Shown: piece after piece, positions 8,510 to 17,224 of the stretch
Position numbering within the stretch: position 1 is the stretch's first letter
How the letters are laid out: each line of letters begins with the position of its first letter
Assembly (NCBI RefSeq): GCF_904846055.1
Contig: NZ_CAJGYV010000001.1
Location: 124,001 to 188,000 of the forward strand
DNA from: Psychrobacter ciconiae
Lineage (GTDB): Bacteria > Pseudomonadota > Gammaproteobacteria > Pseudomonadales > Moraxellaceae
Reading direction: 5' to 3'
DNA: 64,000 bases
Translations under genes and position numbers: made by a program
Notes under the pieces: generated by a model
The model's input: the letters and a program-made list of their open reading frames with translations, nothing else
The model's database searches: none
Told to the model about the DNA's origin: nothing

Positions 8510-10714
8510 ATGGTCAATAACAATAAGGCAGAGGTTTGCGCTCAATATCAGCTCGCTGGCAGCGTTGATGAGCTTTGTCAAGCCGATAGTCGCTATCGCC
8601 CTGCGGCTGCTGGTGTTGGCGCTTGGCTTGATGAGATGAGTATGGATGCGCTCAATCACTTAAACGAGCAAGCCAAGAGTATTTTTTATCGAAAAGGGGT
8701 AACTTTTACTGTTTATAGCGATGCACAAAATATCGAGCGCATGATTCCTTTTGATATTATTCCGCGAATCATTGATTTTGAGGAGTGGCAACATATTGAG
8801 GCGGGCTGTCGTCAGCGCATCACCGCATTGAATGCATTTTTACATGACATTTATCATGATCAACGCATTATTAAAGCCGGTATTGTGCCGCCGGATTATA
8901 TTTATGCCAGTGGCTGCTATGAGCCTTGGATGGTGGGCATTGAGCTTGAGCGCCCGATTTACGCGCATATTAGTGGTATTGATTTGATTCGTGATGAGCG
9001 CGGTCAATTCTGTGTTCTTGAAGACAATTTGCGAACCCCCTCGGGCGTGTCTTACATGCTTGAGAGCCGCCATATCTCAGAGGCGCTGCTCAGTGAGGTG
9101 TTTTACCACTCCCCTGTTCTTGAGGTAAGCGACTATCCTCAAAGGCTCAAAGCTTGTCTTGCCAGCGCAACGAGTAAATTTGATCCACAAATTGTGATTT
9201 TAACGCCCGGGCGGTTTAATAGCGCTTATTATGAGCATGCGTTTTTGGCGCATGAGATGGGCGTGCCGTTGGTTCATGGTTATGATTTGGTGGTTGAGGA
9301 TGCCAAAGTTTATTTACAAAGCATTCGCGGAAAGGTTCAGGTCGATGTGATTTATCGGCGGCTTGATGATGACTTTATTGATCCACTTGGCTTTCGTGAG
9401 GACTCAGCGCTTGGCGTCACTGGTCTTATGAGCGCTTATCGCGCCGGCAATGTGGTGGTGGTCAATGCTCTCGGAACGGGCGTTGCTGATGATAAGAGCT
9501 TATATCCGTTTGTTCCTGATATGATTGAGTTTTATTTGGGTGAAAGCGCCATTTTACCCAATATCAAGACCTATCAATGCCGAAAGCCTGATGAGCTAAG
9601 CTACGTTTTGGATCACCTAGATAAGCTTGTGGTGAAAGAAACTCAAGGCTCAGGCGGCTATGGCATGCTGATCGGTCCGCAGGCAAGCGCTGATGAGATT
9701 GCCGCTTATCGGCAGCGCCTTTTGGCAAATCCATCCGGGTTTATCGCCCAGCCGACCATTAGCCTATCCACGTGTCCGACAGCGGTTGATAATAGCATTG
9801 CCCCGCGTCATGTGGATTTGCGACCATTTATTTTAAGTCATGGTGATGGGACGGTAGATATTGTGCCAGGCGGGCTGACTCGAGTGGCGATGGTTGAGGG
9901 GTCACTTGTGGTCAACTCCTCTCAAGGCGGCGGTATTAAGGACACTTGGGTGGTCGCCCCAACGCTTGATCGCAAAGACTCAGCCGATAGTTTGAGCCCT
10001 GCTAGAGCGCCTTATAGCGATTATCTCAATCACTATAGCCGAACTCAAGGCTTGCAAGACAGTCCGATTGATCGCAGCGACATCATTTTATTATTATCAA
10101 CCGCCAATTATTTGATTTGGCTTGGGCGCTATAGCGAGCGCTTATGCCATTATGACAGCCTCATGCGCCAATTGATTAACCATGAGCTTGATCAGCACCG
10201 GATGGTTCATTTGATTTGGCATTTAGGCTTTGATGTTGATTTGAAGCTGCCAAGCCCCGCCATGCAGCAGCAGCTGATTTATGAGCTTGAACAAAAAAAG
10301 ATCCCAAGCACCATTGCTGCGATTGAATCTAACGTTCAAGATGCCAAGGGCGTGATAGGAAATGACACGGCAGAGCTTTATAACCTGATCAAGCGTCTTG
10401 CCCATGCCGGCGAGTACCGAGCAGCCACCTTGCAGCTGAACGCTTGCAATGCAGCGATGAGTGAGGAGCATGAACTGGTGACCTGTTTTTGGCAATTAGG
10501 ACGCCATTTTGAGCAGCTTGAGCGGATGGTTTTGCTTAATGATACCGCCATCACCATCAGTCAAGAGTTTTTATATTGGATTGATAAACTGCCTAAAAAT
10601 ACCCGCTGGCAGGAGCTGACCCGCCTTGCCAATCAGCTGATCCAGTCCCAAGAGCGTTATGATTTTAATAAAATCAATCGCGCCTTTAGCGATATTTTGC
10701 AAGAGGGGATGTAA
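8510..10714 (+). CDS. Circularly permuted ATP-grasp / alpha-E domain fusion protein
   Basis: About 735 residues. The first ~480 match the circularly permuted ATP-grasp type 2 family (DUF404/DUF407), with characteristic segments IYHDQRIIKAGIVPP, VLEDNLRTPSGVSYM, VVKETQGSGGYGMLIGP and DLRPFILSHGDG. The last ~200 (from about SDIILLLSTANYLIWLGRYSER) match the alpha-E (DUF403) helical domain. These are often two separate genes; here they are fused. The family is predicted to ligate amino acids or peptides in ATP-dependent fashion, but the substrate is unknown. Start: an AAAGAGG at 8491-8497 is ideally spaced for a GTG at 8504 and acceptable for the ATG at 8510. The transglutaminase gene follows 4 bp after its stop and the Anbu protease comes next, so this is one operon. 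Confidence 0.85.
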   Translation: MVNNNKAEVCAQYQLAGSVDELCQADSRYRPAAAGVGAWLDEMSMDALNHLNEQAKSIFYRKGVTFTVYSDAQNIERMIPFDIIPRIIDFEEWQHIEAGCRQRITALNAFLHDIYHDQRIIKAGIVPPDYIYASGCYEPWMVGIELERPIYAHISGIDLIRDERGQFCVLEDNLRTPSGVSYMLESRHISEALLSEVFYHSPVLEVSDYPQRLKACLASATSKFDPQIVILTPGRFNSAYYEHAFLAHEMGVPLVHGYDLVVEDAKVYLQSIRGKVQVDVIYRRLDDDFIDPLGFREDSALGVTGLMSAYRAGNVVVVNALGTGVADDKSLYPFVPDMIEFYLGESAILPNIKTYQCRKPDELSYVLDHLDKLVVKETQGSGGYGMLIGPQASADEIAAYRQRLLANPSGFIAQPTISLSTCPTAVDNSIAPRHVDLRPFILSHGDGTVDIVPGGLTRVAMVEGSLVVNSSQGGGIKDTWVVAPTLDRKDSADSLSPARAPYSDYLNHYSRTQGLQDSPIDRSDIILLLSTANYLIWLGRYSERLCHYDSLMRQLINHELDQHRMVHLIWHLGFDVDLKLPSPAMQQQLIYELEQKKIPSTIAAIESNVQDAKGVIGNDTAELYNLIKRLAHAGEYRAATLQLNACNAAMSEEHELVTCFWQLGRHFEQLERMVLLNDTAITISQEFLYWIDKLPKNTRWQELTRLANQLIQSQERYDFNKINRAFSDILQEGM

Positions 10715-10718
10715 GCTT

Positions 10719-11528
10719 ATGATCACTTTACAAGTCAGCCACCAAACCAACTATTACTACGGCGCGCTTGCCCGCCGCAGTGTTCAATATATTCGCATGA
10801 CGCCATTAACGCTTGATCATCAAATCACCCACCGCTGGCATGTGATGCTGCCTAAAATCGCCATCGTCCAAAAAGACGGCTTTGGCAATGAGCTTTTGAC
10901 CTTGAGCCGCAATGAAACTCATGACAATTTACAAATTCAAGCCTCAGGGGTCGTTGAAATCAATCCTGATACCAAGCGCCTTCTTGATAATGAAAGCGTC
11001 CCTTATATGCTGTTTGTGGCAGCCACACCGCTGACGCAATTTGACGCCGCCATTTCGGAGTTTGCCGAGCCATTTTTACAAGATTTAAATCATTTATCTG
11101 TCGATGAGTCGCGTGATCGCTTAATTCAAATGGCTCAGCGCTTACTTGCCGTGATGCCTTATACTAAGAACATCACTCACGTCGGAACAACTGCCGCAGA
11201 AGCGTTTGCCACAGGCGGCGGCGTTTGCCAAGACCATGCCCACGTGTTTATTAGTGCTTGCCGAGCGTATCATTTGCCGGCGCGCTATGTGTCCGGATAT
11301 ATTTACGATGACAGCGGCAATCATATGGCAAGTCACGCTTGGGCGGAGGTTTGGCTTGAGGGCTACTGGTATACCTTTGATATTTCCAATCAGCGGTTTA
11401 CGCCAAGTCATCACATTTATATTGCCACAGGTCGTGACTACCGCGACGCCGCGCCCGTTCGCGGTATGCGCATTGGTGGCGGTTATGAGGATTTATACAG
11501 CCAAGTGCTGGTCAGCCGATTGTCTTAA
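10719..11528 (+). CDS. Transglutaminase-like cysteine protease (Anbu operon)
   Basis: About 269 residues. The N-terminal beta domain (Bact_transglu_N type, LQVSHQTNYYYGALARRSVQYIRMTP) is followed by a transglutaminase-like core with the catalytic Cys in GGGVCQDHAHVFISACR, His in ASHAWAEVWLEG and Asp in FDISNQRFTPSHHI. The active-site triad therefore looks complete. ATG 10719 is chosen over an upstream in-frame ATG at 10659 because AGAGGGG lies about 10 nt before it and the family starts at ITLQVSH. The gene is 4 bp after the ATP-grasp/alpha-E gene. Members of this family are thought to process or hydrolyse peptide linkages made by the ATP-grasp partner. Confidence 0.88.
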   Translation: MITLQVSHQTNYYYGALARRSVQYIRMTPLTLDHQITHRWHVMLPKIAIVQKDGFGNELLTLSRNETHDNLQIQASGVVEINPDTKRLLDNESVPYMLFVAATPLTQFDAAISEFAEPFLQDLNHLSVDESRDRLIQMAQRLLAVMPYTKNITHVGTTAAEAFATGGGVCQDHAHVFISACRAYHLPARYVSGYIYDDSGNHMASHAWAEVWLEGYWYTFDISNQRFTPSHHIYIATGRDYRDAAPVRGMRIGGGYEDLYSQVLVSRLS

Positions 11529-11594
11529 TGGTCTTAGCCGGTTGTTTTTAACGCTTTATTATTTTAATGATTTCGTAACCAAAGAGATTTTGTC

Positions 11595-12338
11595 ATGACC
11601 TATTGCGCCGCCATCCGCCTAAACCAAGGTATGATTTTTGCAAGTGATACCCGAACCAACGCTGGGGTCGATCACATCTCAACCTTTAAAAAGCTGTACC
11701 AATACGGCGTACTTGGCGAGCGCTTTATGGTGATTCAAACCGCAGGTAATTTAGCCACCTCGCAAGCGGTTTTCACCAAGCTTCAGCAAGCCATCGACCA
11801 GCGCCATGAAAGCAGCCTGCATACCGTCCTCACTTTATTTGACGCCGCGCAAATGCTGGGTGAATGTATGCGCGAGGTTACCGAACTTGCCAAGCGCGTG
11901 GCAGGCAATCCAAACAGCACCGCATTTACCAGCTCCTTTATGCTTGGTGGTCAAATCCACGGTCAAGCGCCTGAATTATATATGATTTACCCTGAGGGCA
12001 ATTTTATTCGTGCCACCCGCGATACGCCGTTTTTTCAGTTGGGCGAAAGCAAATATGGCAAACCCATTCTTGACCGCTCCATCGATTATGACACCGACCT
12101 TTATCACGCCGCCCAAGCATTGATGCTGTCGTTTGATTCCACCATTCAGTCAAACCTATCGGTCGGTATGCCCATTGATTTTGTGATTTATCATAATGAC
12201 AGTTTTACCATTCCCAACGTTCGGCGCATTGAAGAAGATGACGCCTACTACAACACCATTCGCCACCGCTGGGCAACGGCGCTTCGTGACACGCTTATGA
12301 AGCTTCCTGATTGCCCTGACGGCTACTGGCAAGGATAA
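11595..12338 (+). CDS. Anbu-type proteasome-like peptidase
   Basis: 247-residue member of the proteasome beta-subunit (Ntn-hydrolase) fold, Anbu (ancestral beta subunit / BPH) subfamily. The start MTYCAAIRLNQGMIFASDTRTNAGVDHI matches the family: Thr2 would be the N-terminal nucleophile after Met removal, with Asp at ASDTRTNAG as in proteasomal subunits. The central helices and SFMLGGQ and YPEGNFI strands are intact. It lies 66 bp after the transglutaminase gene, in the order known for Anbu operons. Its function in bacteria is unsettled; a role in peptide degradation linked to the ATP-grasp pathway is inferred from context. Confidence 0.88.
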   Translation: MTYCAAIRLNQGMIFASDTRTNAGVDHISTFKKLYQYGVLGERFMVIQTAGNLATSQAVFTKLQQAIDQRHESSLHTVLTLFDAAQMLGECMREVTELAKRVAGNPNSTAFTSSFMLGGQIHGQAPELYMIYPEGNFIRATRDTPFFQLGESKYGKPILDRSIDYDTDLYHAAQALMLSFDSTIQSNLSVGMPIDFVIYHNDSFTIPNVRRIEEDDAYYNTIRHRWATALRDTLMKLPDCPDGYWQG

Positions 12339-12345
12339 TTGAGCC

Positions 12346-13602
12346 TCAACTGCCAACCACAAGGCGCATCAACTGAGTGCTGATATAACCGCCGATTGTC
12401 CCCAGTGCGTAACCTAAAATCCCTAAAAACACGCCAACGGGAGCCAGTGACGGATGAAATGCGGTGGCGACAATCGGTGCTGAAGATGCGCCGCCGGTAT
12501 TGGCATTTGAGCCAACGCATAAGAAAAAAAACGGCGCTCGAATAAGCCTTGCGACAATAAAAACCATCACAATATGCAGGCTCATCCAAACAAAGCCAAT
12601 CAGCAGCAAGCGCCACTGCGAAATAATCCCCGATAAATTAATCTGCATGCCAATGGCGGCAATAAGGACAAAAATAAATACCGTGCCGATTTTGGAGGCG
12701 CCTACATGGTCAAGCCGGCGGACTTTGGTGAAGGAAAAGCCAACGCCAAGTAAGGTGATAATCACTACCATCCAAAAAAAGCTGCTGGCAAAGCTGTATT
12801 GAACCGCCCAGCGATACGGCGCAAAGAACGCCGCAATACGCTCCCCTAAAAAGTGTGCTAAGCCCACCATGGCAAAGCAAAGCCCAAACATCACCATCAG
12901 ATCATTAAGCGTGGCAGCTCTTGCATTATCCCGCTCATAGCTTTCAACCGCCTCAATGACTTTATCAATACTGCTCGTATCTGCCTTAAGCCAGCGGTCA
13001 ATTTTTTGATGGTGCTTGGCAAGGATTAAAATTAACAGCAGCCACCATGACGCATTGGTCGTGTCCACCAAAATCATCATCCCAAATAAATCATCACTAA
13101 CCCCAAACAGCTCTTTCATCGCCGCTTGGTTGGCAGCACCACCAATCCAGCTGCCCGCCACCGCTGAAAATCCGCGCCAAAGCGTGTCATCCACGAACAT
13201 CTCAGGCGCCGCCCATTTTGCCAAAACAAGGCTTATGGGACCACTGATAATAATCGCCACCGTTGCCGCTAAAAACATCGCAATAGCGCGCCAGCCTAAG
13301 CCTAAAATCTTAGGAACATCCATCGATAACGTCATAAGCAATAAGCTTGCCGGCAATAAGTACGTTGCCGTAAAGCCGTAAATCTGCGCGCCCACGCCAT
13401 CGGCAAACACCCCTAAGCTGTTGAGCGTCGCCGGAATAAAGCAGCACAGCACAATCCCTGGCATGAGGGCATAAAACCTACGCCAAAAAGTGCCTTTTAA
13501 ACCTTGGGTATAAAACACCACGCCAATGATCGCCATAATAATGCCAAAAGCGGCAGGCAAGCTATCAATACTGAATGCGGTAAAAGGCAGTTGGGCGCTC
13601 AT
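12346..13602 (-). CDS. DUF819 family integral membrane protein (YjcL-like)
   Basis: About 418 residues with ten or more hydrophobic segments, ending LGTIGGYISTQLMRLV. Conserved DUF819 features include SWIGGAANQAAM, ILVDTTNASWW and CVGSNANTGGASSAPIVATAF, which resemble the Gly/Asn-rich discontinuous segments of secondary transporters. The substrate is unknown. The start is placed at 13602 (MSAQLPFTAFS) since the preceding in-frame residues belong to no known family N-terminus; the ribosome site is weak. It is convergent with the Anbu operon, whose stop lies 7 bp away, with no terminator visible between them. Confidence 0.8.
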   Translation of the reverse strand: MSAQLPFTAFSIDSLPAAFGIIMAIIGVVFYTQGLKGTFWRRFYALMPGIVLCCFIPATLNSLGVFADGVGAQIYGFTATYLLPASLLLMTLSMDVPKILGLGWRAIAMFLAATVAIIISGPISLVLAKWAAPEMFVDDTLWRGFSAVAGSWIGGAANQAAMKELFGVSDDLFGMMILVDTTNASWWLLLILILAKHHQKIDRWLKADTSSIDKVIEAVESYERDNARAATLNDLMVMFGLCFAMVGLAHFLGERIAAFFAPYRWAVQYSFASSFFWMVVIITLLGVGFSFTKVRRLDHVGASKIGTVFIFVLIAAIGMQINLSGIISQWRLLLIGFVWMSLHIVMVFIVARLIRAPFFFLCVGSNANTGGASSAPIVATAFHPSLAPVGVFLGILGYALGTIGGYISTQLMRLVVGS

Positions 13603-13657
13603 AGCAGTCTCAAAGCTAAAAGCCGTCAGTATAATTAAGACCAAATCATGTCGCAAC

Positions 13658-13693
13658 AAAAAAGCCAAATCCGGTTCCAGATTTGGCTTTTTT
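13658..13693. terminator. Bidirectional terminator after the DEAD-box helicase gene
   Basis: AAAAAGCCAAAT and ATTTGGCTTTTTT form a strong stem around a ~10-nt loop. It is 41 bp after the helicase stop on the minus strand and separates it from the DUF819 gene. Confidence 0.85.
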
Positions 13694-13733
13694 GATATCG
13701 ATGATGGCTTGGTATTAAACCAAAACCTACCGC

Positions 13734-15362
13734 TTAAGAGGTGCGCTTACTGCGGTACATGCCAGCCGGTTTTGGGGCGCGGCGGCTTTGACGGTTCGGG
13801 GCGCCTGAGCCATCACGGCGGTTGTCACTGCTTCCGCGATTTGGACGCTCTGAGCGGTCGCGCTGACTTGGGCTTGCCGCACGATCCCCACGAGGTCTGT
13901 CTGATCTATCAAAACCTGACTCGCTTTTGCCTTGGCTGCTGCCTTGATAGGGCTTTTTGCCAAAACGGTTGGGTCTTTTTGCGCCATCAAATGGCTTTTT
14001 GGCACTGTCATCGCCAAAGCGCTCACGGCGGTTTTGTGGTCGGTCTTGGCGATCTTGACTGCCTTCTGACTTTCCTTCAAAACGACGAGGCTGGCTTGAA
14101 CGACCACGACCTTGACCAAAGCCGCCGCCACTTGAGCGACCGCGACCACGGTTTTTACCGCGACCTTTATTGTCTTTTGGAACGTACGCTTTTTTCGGCT
14201 CCATTCCCTCAATCACTGCCTCTTCCATTTTGCGGTCAAGGTAGCGATTGATGGCGATCAATTGCGGGCGGTCATCATGACTGCAAAGGTTGACGGCAAC
14301 GCCCGTACGCCCTGCACGACCACAGCGACCGATACGGTGAACGTAATCTTCAGTTTGGCGCGGCAAATCGTAGTTGATGACGTGCGAGAGTGCCGGAATG
14401 TCAAGACCACGAGCAGCAACGTCGGTGGCAACCAATACTTTACACTTACCATTGCGAACGTCTTTGACGATGCGGTTACGCTTGCCTTGTGGTAGATCAC
14501 CATGTAAAAAATTGGCTTTATGACCGTCATCGATAAGCGATTGCGCAAGCTTTTCAGTGCTACGCTTGGTCGCCGCAAAGATGATCACTTGGTCGATATC
14601 TGGCTGACAAATCACTTTGTCTAAGATTTTGTTTTTATGATCAAAGTCATCACAGTAATATACCGACTCATCAATGTGCGCCGATTCAACTTTGATTGAA
14701 ACGCGCTCAGGATTTTTGGTAAAGCTTGCGGCGATTTTGCCGACAGGACCATCCCAAGTCGCAGAACACATGATCGTTTGACGCTCATTTGGTGCGGCTT
14801 TTAAAATGTCATTAATGTCATCAGCAAAGCCCATATCAAGCATGCGGTCCGCTTCATCAAGAACCAATACTTCAAGGCTTGATAAGTCAACGCGACCGGC
14901 GTTAATATGATCCAAAAGACGACCAGGCGTTGCCACAATCACCTGAACGCCTTTTCGAAGGGCGGTGATTTGACCATTATAAGGCGCGCCACCAACCAGC
15001 GGCACACAAAATAGCCCGCGCATGTCTTTAGAGTAAAGGCGAACGCTGTCATGAACCTGCTGAGCAAGCTCGCGAGTTGGGGTTAAAATAAGCGCCTTGG
15101 TGACTTTGTTAAAAGTCGTTGAACGGCTTAATTTATCAAGCGTTGGAATCACAAACGCAGCAGTTTTGCCACTTCCGGTTTGCGCTGATAACAATAAGTC
15201 ACGCCCTGCTAAGGCAAAAGGAATGGCTTGCTCTTGAATAGGAGTTGGGTGTTGGTAACCGACGTGCTCAAGCGCGCTTAAAATTGGCTTGGCGATATTC
15301 AGATCAGCAAAGGTGATTTTAAATTGGTCTTGGGTTTGGTCTTGATTGATAAGGTCTGTCAT
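13734..15362 (-). CDS. DEAD-box ATP-dependent RNA helicase (RhlE-like)
   Basis: 542 residues. The helicase core has Q motif (HPTPIQEQAIP), motif I AQTGSGKT (residues 60-67), PTRELAQQ, GG, TPGRLLDH, DEAD in VLDEADRMLD, SAT, then the C-terminal lobe with ATDVAARGLDIP and HRIGRCGRAGRTG. The last ~140 residues are a basic Arg/Gly/Ser-rich low-complexity tail (GRGKNRGRGRSSGGG onward), usual for RNA binding in RhlE- and RhlB-type helicases. In cold-adapted bacteria these proteins unwind structured mRNA and help ribosome assembly and RNA decay. A 5' leader of up to ~380 nt precedes the ATG, suggesting post-transcriptional or cold control. Confidence 0.9.
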   Translation of the reverse strand: MTDLINQDQTQDQFKITFADLNIAKPILSALEHVGYQHPTPIQEQAIPFALAGRDLLLSAQTGSGKTAAFVIPTLDKLSRSTTFNKVTKALILTPTRELAQQVHDSVRLYSKDMRGLFCVPLVGGAPYNGQITALRKGVQVIVATPGRLLDHINAGRVDLSSLEVLVLDEADRMLDMGFADDINDILKAAPNERQTIMCSATWDGPVGKIAASFTKNPERVSIKVESAHIDESVYYCDDFDHKNKILDKVICQPDIDQVIIFAATKRSTEKLAQSLIDDGHKANFLHGDLPQGKRNRIVKDVRNGKCKVLVATDVAARGLDIPALSHVINYDLPRQTEDYVHRIGRCGRAGRTGVAVNLCSHDDRPQLIAINRYLDRKMEEAVIEGMEPKKAYVPKDNKGRGKNRGRGRSSGGGFGQGRGRSSQPRRFEGKSEGSQDRQDRPQNRRERFGDDSAKKPFDGAKRPNRFGKKPYQGSSQGKSESGFDRSDRPRGDRAASPSQRDRSERPNRGSSDNRRDGSGAPNRQSRRAPKPAGMYRSKRTS

Positions 15363-15760
15363 GAAGTTCCTTTGAGTTATCCAGTGAAGGTTTTCGGCAA
15401 TTGCGCCGAGTGCTTACCACTGATAACCGAACCTCAAAAGCACCCTTTAATTTAATAGGGCGAACTGTCGCTGTCGTATTTTGGTGGTATGCCGAGAGTC
15501 TTATCCGTGATGAGCAGCGTTTTAATCGGGCTTAATCCAAAGCCGCTGAAAACTTACTGATCATCAGTTATGCAATTGCAAGATAAGATATGAGTCAAAA
15601 GTATCAATTATACTTTTAAGCACAAAATCATCGGCAACAATTACTCATGGTCATCCTAGACCCAAAATCGCAGGCGATGTTATCAATCTCATAATCCACG
15701 CCGTATCGATTGATAATTTTAATCAAAAGCCAAAGCGTGGGAACGGATTATAGCAAAAAC
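15363..15760 (-). promoter_or_regulatory. Promoter and long untranslated leader of the DEAD-box helicase gene
   Basis: On the minus strand a TATAAT (plus strand 15748-15753) is a strong -10 candidate. If transcription starts near 15740, the leader before the helicase ATG (15362) is about 375 nt and holds no convincing gene. Long leaders are typical of cold-shock-inducible RNA helicase and cspA-type genes. No -35 close to consensus is seen, so other start sites are possible. Confidence 0.4.
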
Positions 15761-15804
15761 TATTCAATAACGCCAGAACTTATTTTTATAAGTAGTAAGT
15801 TAAA

Positions 15805-16872
15805 TCAGCTGATTTTAACTTCCGAGACAAACCTTGGCAGCTGCCATGCCCCGCCCGCCTCAATCAATCGGCAAAGTCCAGTCGTGCTGTCATGGCTTTT
15901 CGCAAATTGTCGACCTGTCCAAATCCACTCTTCTTGATTTAAACAATCGCCAATACCGCGACCTTTTTGAACGGCTTTGATTTTGCCATTGCTGTAATCA
16001 GTCGCCGATGTCGTCACTAAGACCGGTCTGTGCGGCGGCTTATCATTAATCACCCAAGCCCCTGAGCCGGCGTTATAAGCGCCCACCCAGCAGCTGTGGC
16101 GAACCAAAAGCTGGGAGCCGCTGAGCCTATTGACTTGCCATGAGGTGTCATCATCGATATTTGGGCAGCTGTCCCTCCAGTCTTTCATGCTGCCTTGAAT
16201 AAGTGCTTTTAGCTGTGACGCCTTCATACTAAACTTTTTATGGCGAACGTTTTTGGTGGGCTCAACCCAGCGTAACTGCGGCGCCGCCTTCGGGGGCAGC
16301 ACGCTTGAGTTGGGGCGACTATTGCCTTTAATAAAGGCACTTGGCGTTCCTACTCGACCTTGGGCTTCATCGGCTTTGAGCATCACCGCTCTTGCGCCTT
16401 TATCAGACAATTGCCAACGCGTGTTACGAAATACGACTTCAATTTTACTGTCGCCTGCCAGCGCATTAATCAGCGTCTCAACCTGTTTTTGGGTTAAATC
16501 AGCATCGCCTGAGCTGCTTGAAAATGGCTTGGTCACCCCTAAATCTTCGCCATTAACCACCAGCGAGATATTGTGACGATTGCCAAGCTGCATCAGCGCT
16601 TTTGAAGAGCTTTGCTTGCCGCCACCAATCTTTACTTTACCAATCACCCCAGCGTTAGCCCCCGCCTTACGAATCAGCAGCACTGATACCGGAAAATCAC
16701 TATTGCTTTCCTCTTGGTAGCCTGCAAGCCGGCACGTTCGCGTATTGTCACAAACCACCTGCCAATCTTGATTCGAAAACTCAACCGAAGGGGCAGCCAA
16801 GCTTGAGTTTGCCGCGGTTATCGTCCCAAAAGCCAACAGTAAAGGCGCCAACATATGCAGTTTTTTAGTCAT
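15805..16872 (-). CDS. DUF1176 domain-containing periplasmic protein
   Basis: 355 residues beginning with a cleavable signal peptide (MTKKLHMLAPLLLAFGTITAANSSLAA). The mature part matches DUF1176 proteins: an N-terminal half with QDWQVVCDNTRTCRLAGYQ and a C-terminal half with CWVGAYNAGSGAWVIN, CLNQEEWIWTGRQF and TTGLCRLIEAGGAW. Several Cys are spaced as expected for disulphides in the periplasm. The function of the family is unknown. The gene is monocistronic. Confidence 0.8.
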   Translation of the reverse strand: MTKKLHMLAPLLLAFGTITAANSSLAAPSVEFSNQDWQVVCDNTRTCRLAGYQEESNSDFPVSVLLIRKAGANAGVIGKVKIGGGKQSSSKALMQLGNRHNISLVVNGEDLGVTKPFSSSSGDADLTQKQVETLINALAGDSKIEVVFRNTRWQLSDKGARAVMLKADEAQGRVGTPSAFIKGNSRPNSSVLPPKAAPQLRWVEPTKNVRHKKFSMKASQLKALIQGSMKDWRDSCPNIDDDTSWQVNRLSGSQLLVRHSCWVGAYNAGSGAWVINDKPPHRPVLVTTSATDYSNGKIKAVQKGRGIGDCLNQEEWIWTGRQFAKSHDSTTGLCRLIEAGGAWQLPRFVSEVKIS

Positions 16873-17129
16873 AACAGTTCTAATGATTAAGGTAATAATA
16901 AAGCTGTGTAAGATATCATTAATAGCTTATTCATATTTAGTCAAATTCTGAATAATTATTAATAATGATGGAAATCAGTTGTTATAAAAATTTTACCGCA
17001 AAATTCTCTCACGGGCGTTTGCAAAAGTAATCTTAAGTTAATGAGGCTACTAAAATATGATTGCGCTGTAAAATTAATGACTATTTTGCTAAAAAAACAG
17101 TTTCAAATAAAGGTTATCGTCATTTAAGC

Positions 17130-17183
17130 GCAGAAAAACTGCTGTGAATTCAGTTTTTTAACGAGCATCAGCAGTTTTTCTGC
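17130..17183. repeat. 15-bp perfect inverted repeat with 24-nt spacer
   Basis: GCAGAAAAACTGCTG (17130-17144) and CAGCAGTTTTTCTGC (17169-17183) are exact reverse complements. It is 42 bp beyond the stop of yghU on the minus strand and may act as its terminator, though there is no clean T-run after it. The rest of the 350-bp gap up to 16872 is AT-rich and shows nothing else. Confidence 0.7.
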
Positions 17184-17224
17184 TTCTCAGTCATCAGTTA
17201 CAAATCGTGCTTTGGGCGGCTCAT

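Noticed and set aside
13526-14251. 241-codon plus-strand ORF across the DEAD-box gene tail
   Set aside because: It is an antisense reading of the Arg/Gly-rich tail and the terminator; Cys/His-rich composition arises from the GC-rich repeats.
15628-15726. 32-codon minus-strand ORF (GVDYEIDNIACDFG) with faint likeness to the 49-codon ORF at 7177-7326
   Set aside because: It needs a TTG start, has no ribosome site, and the likeness is limited to a VDYxxD pattern.
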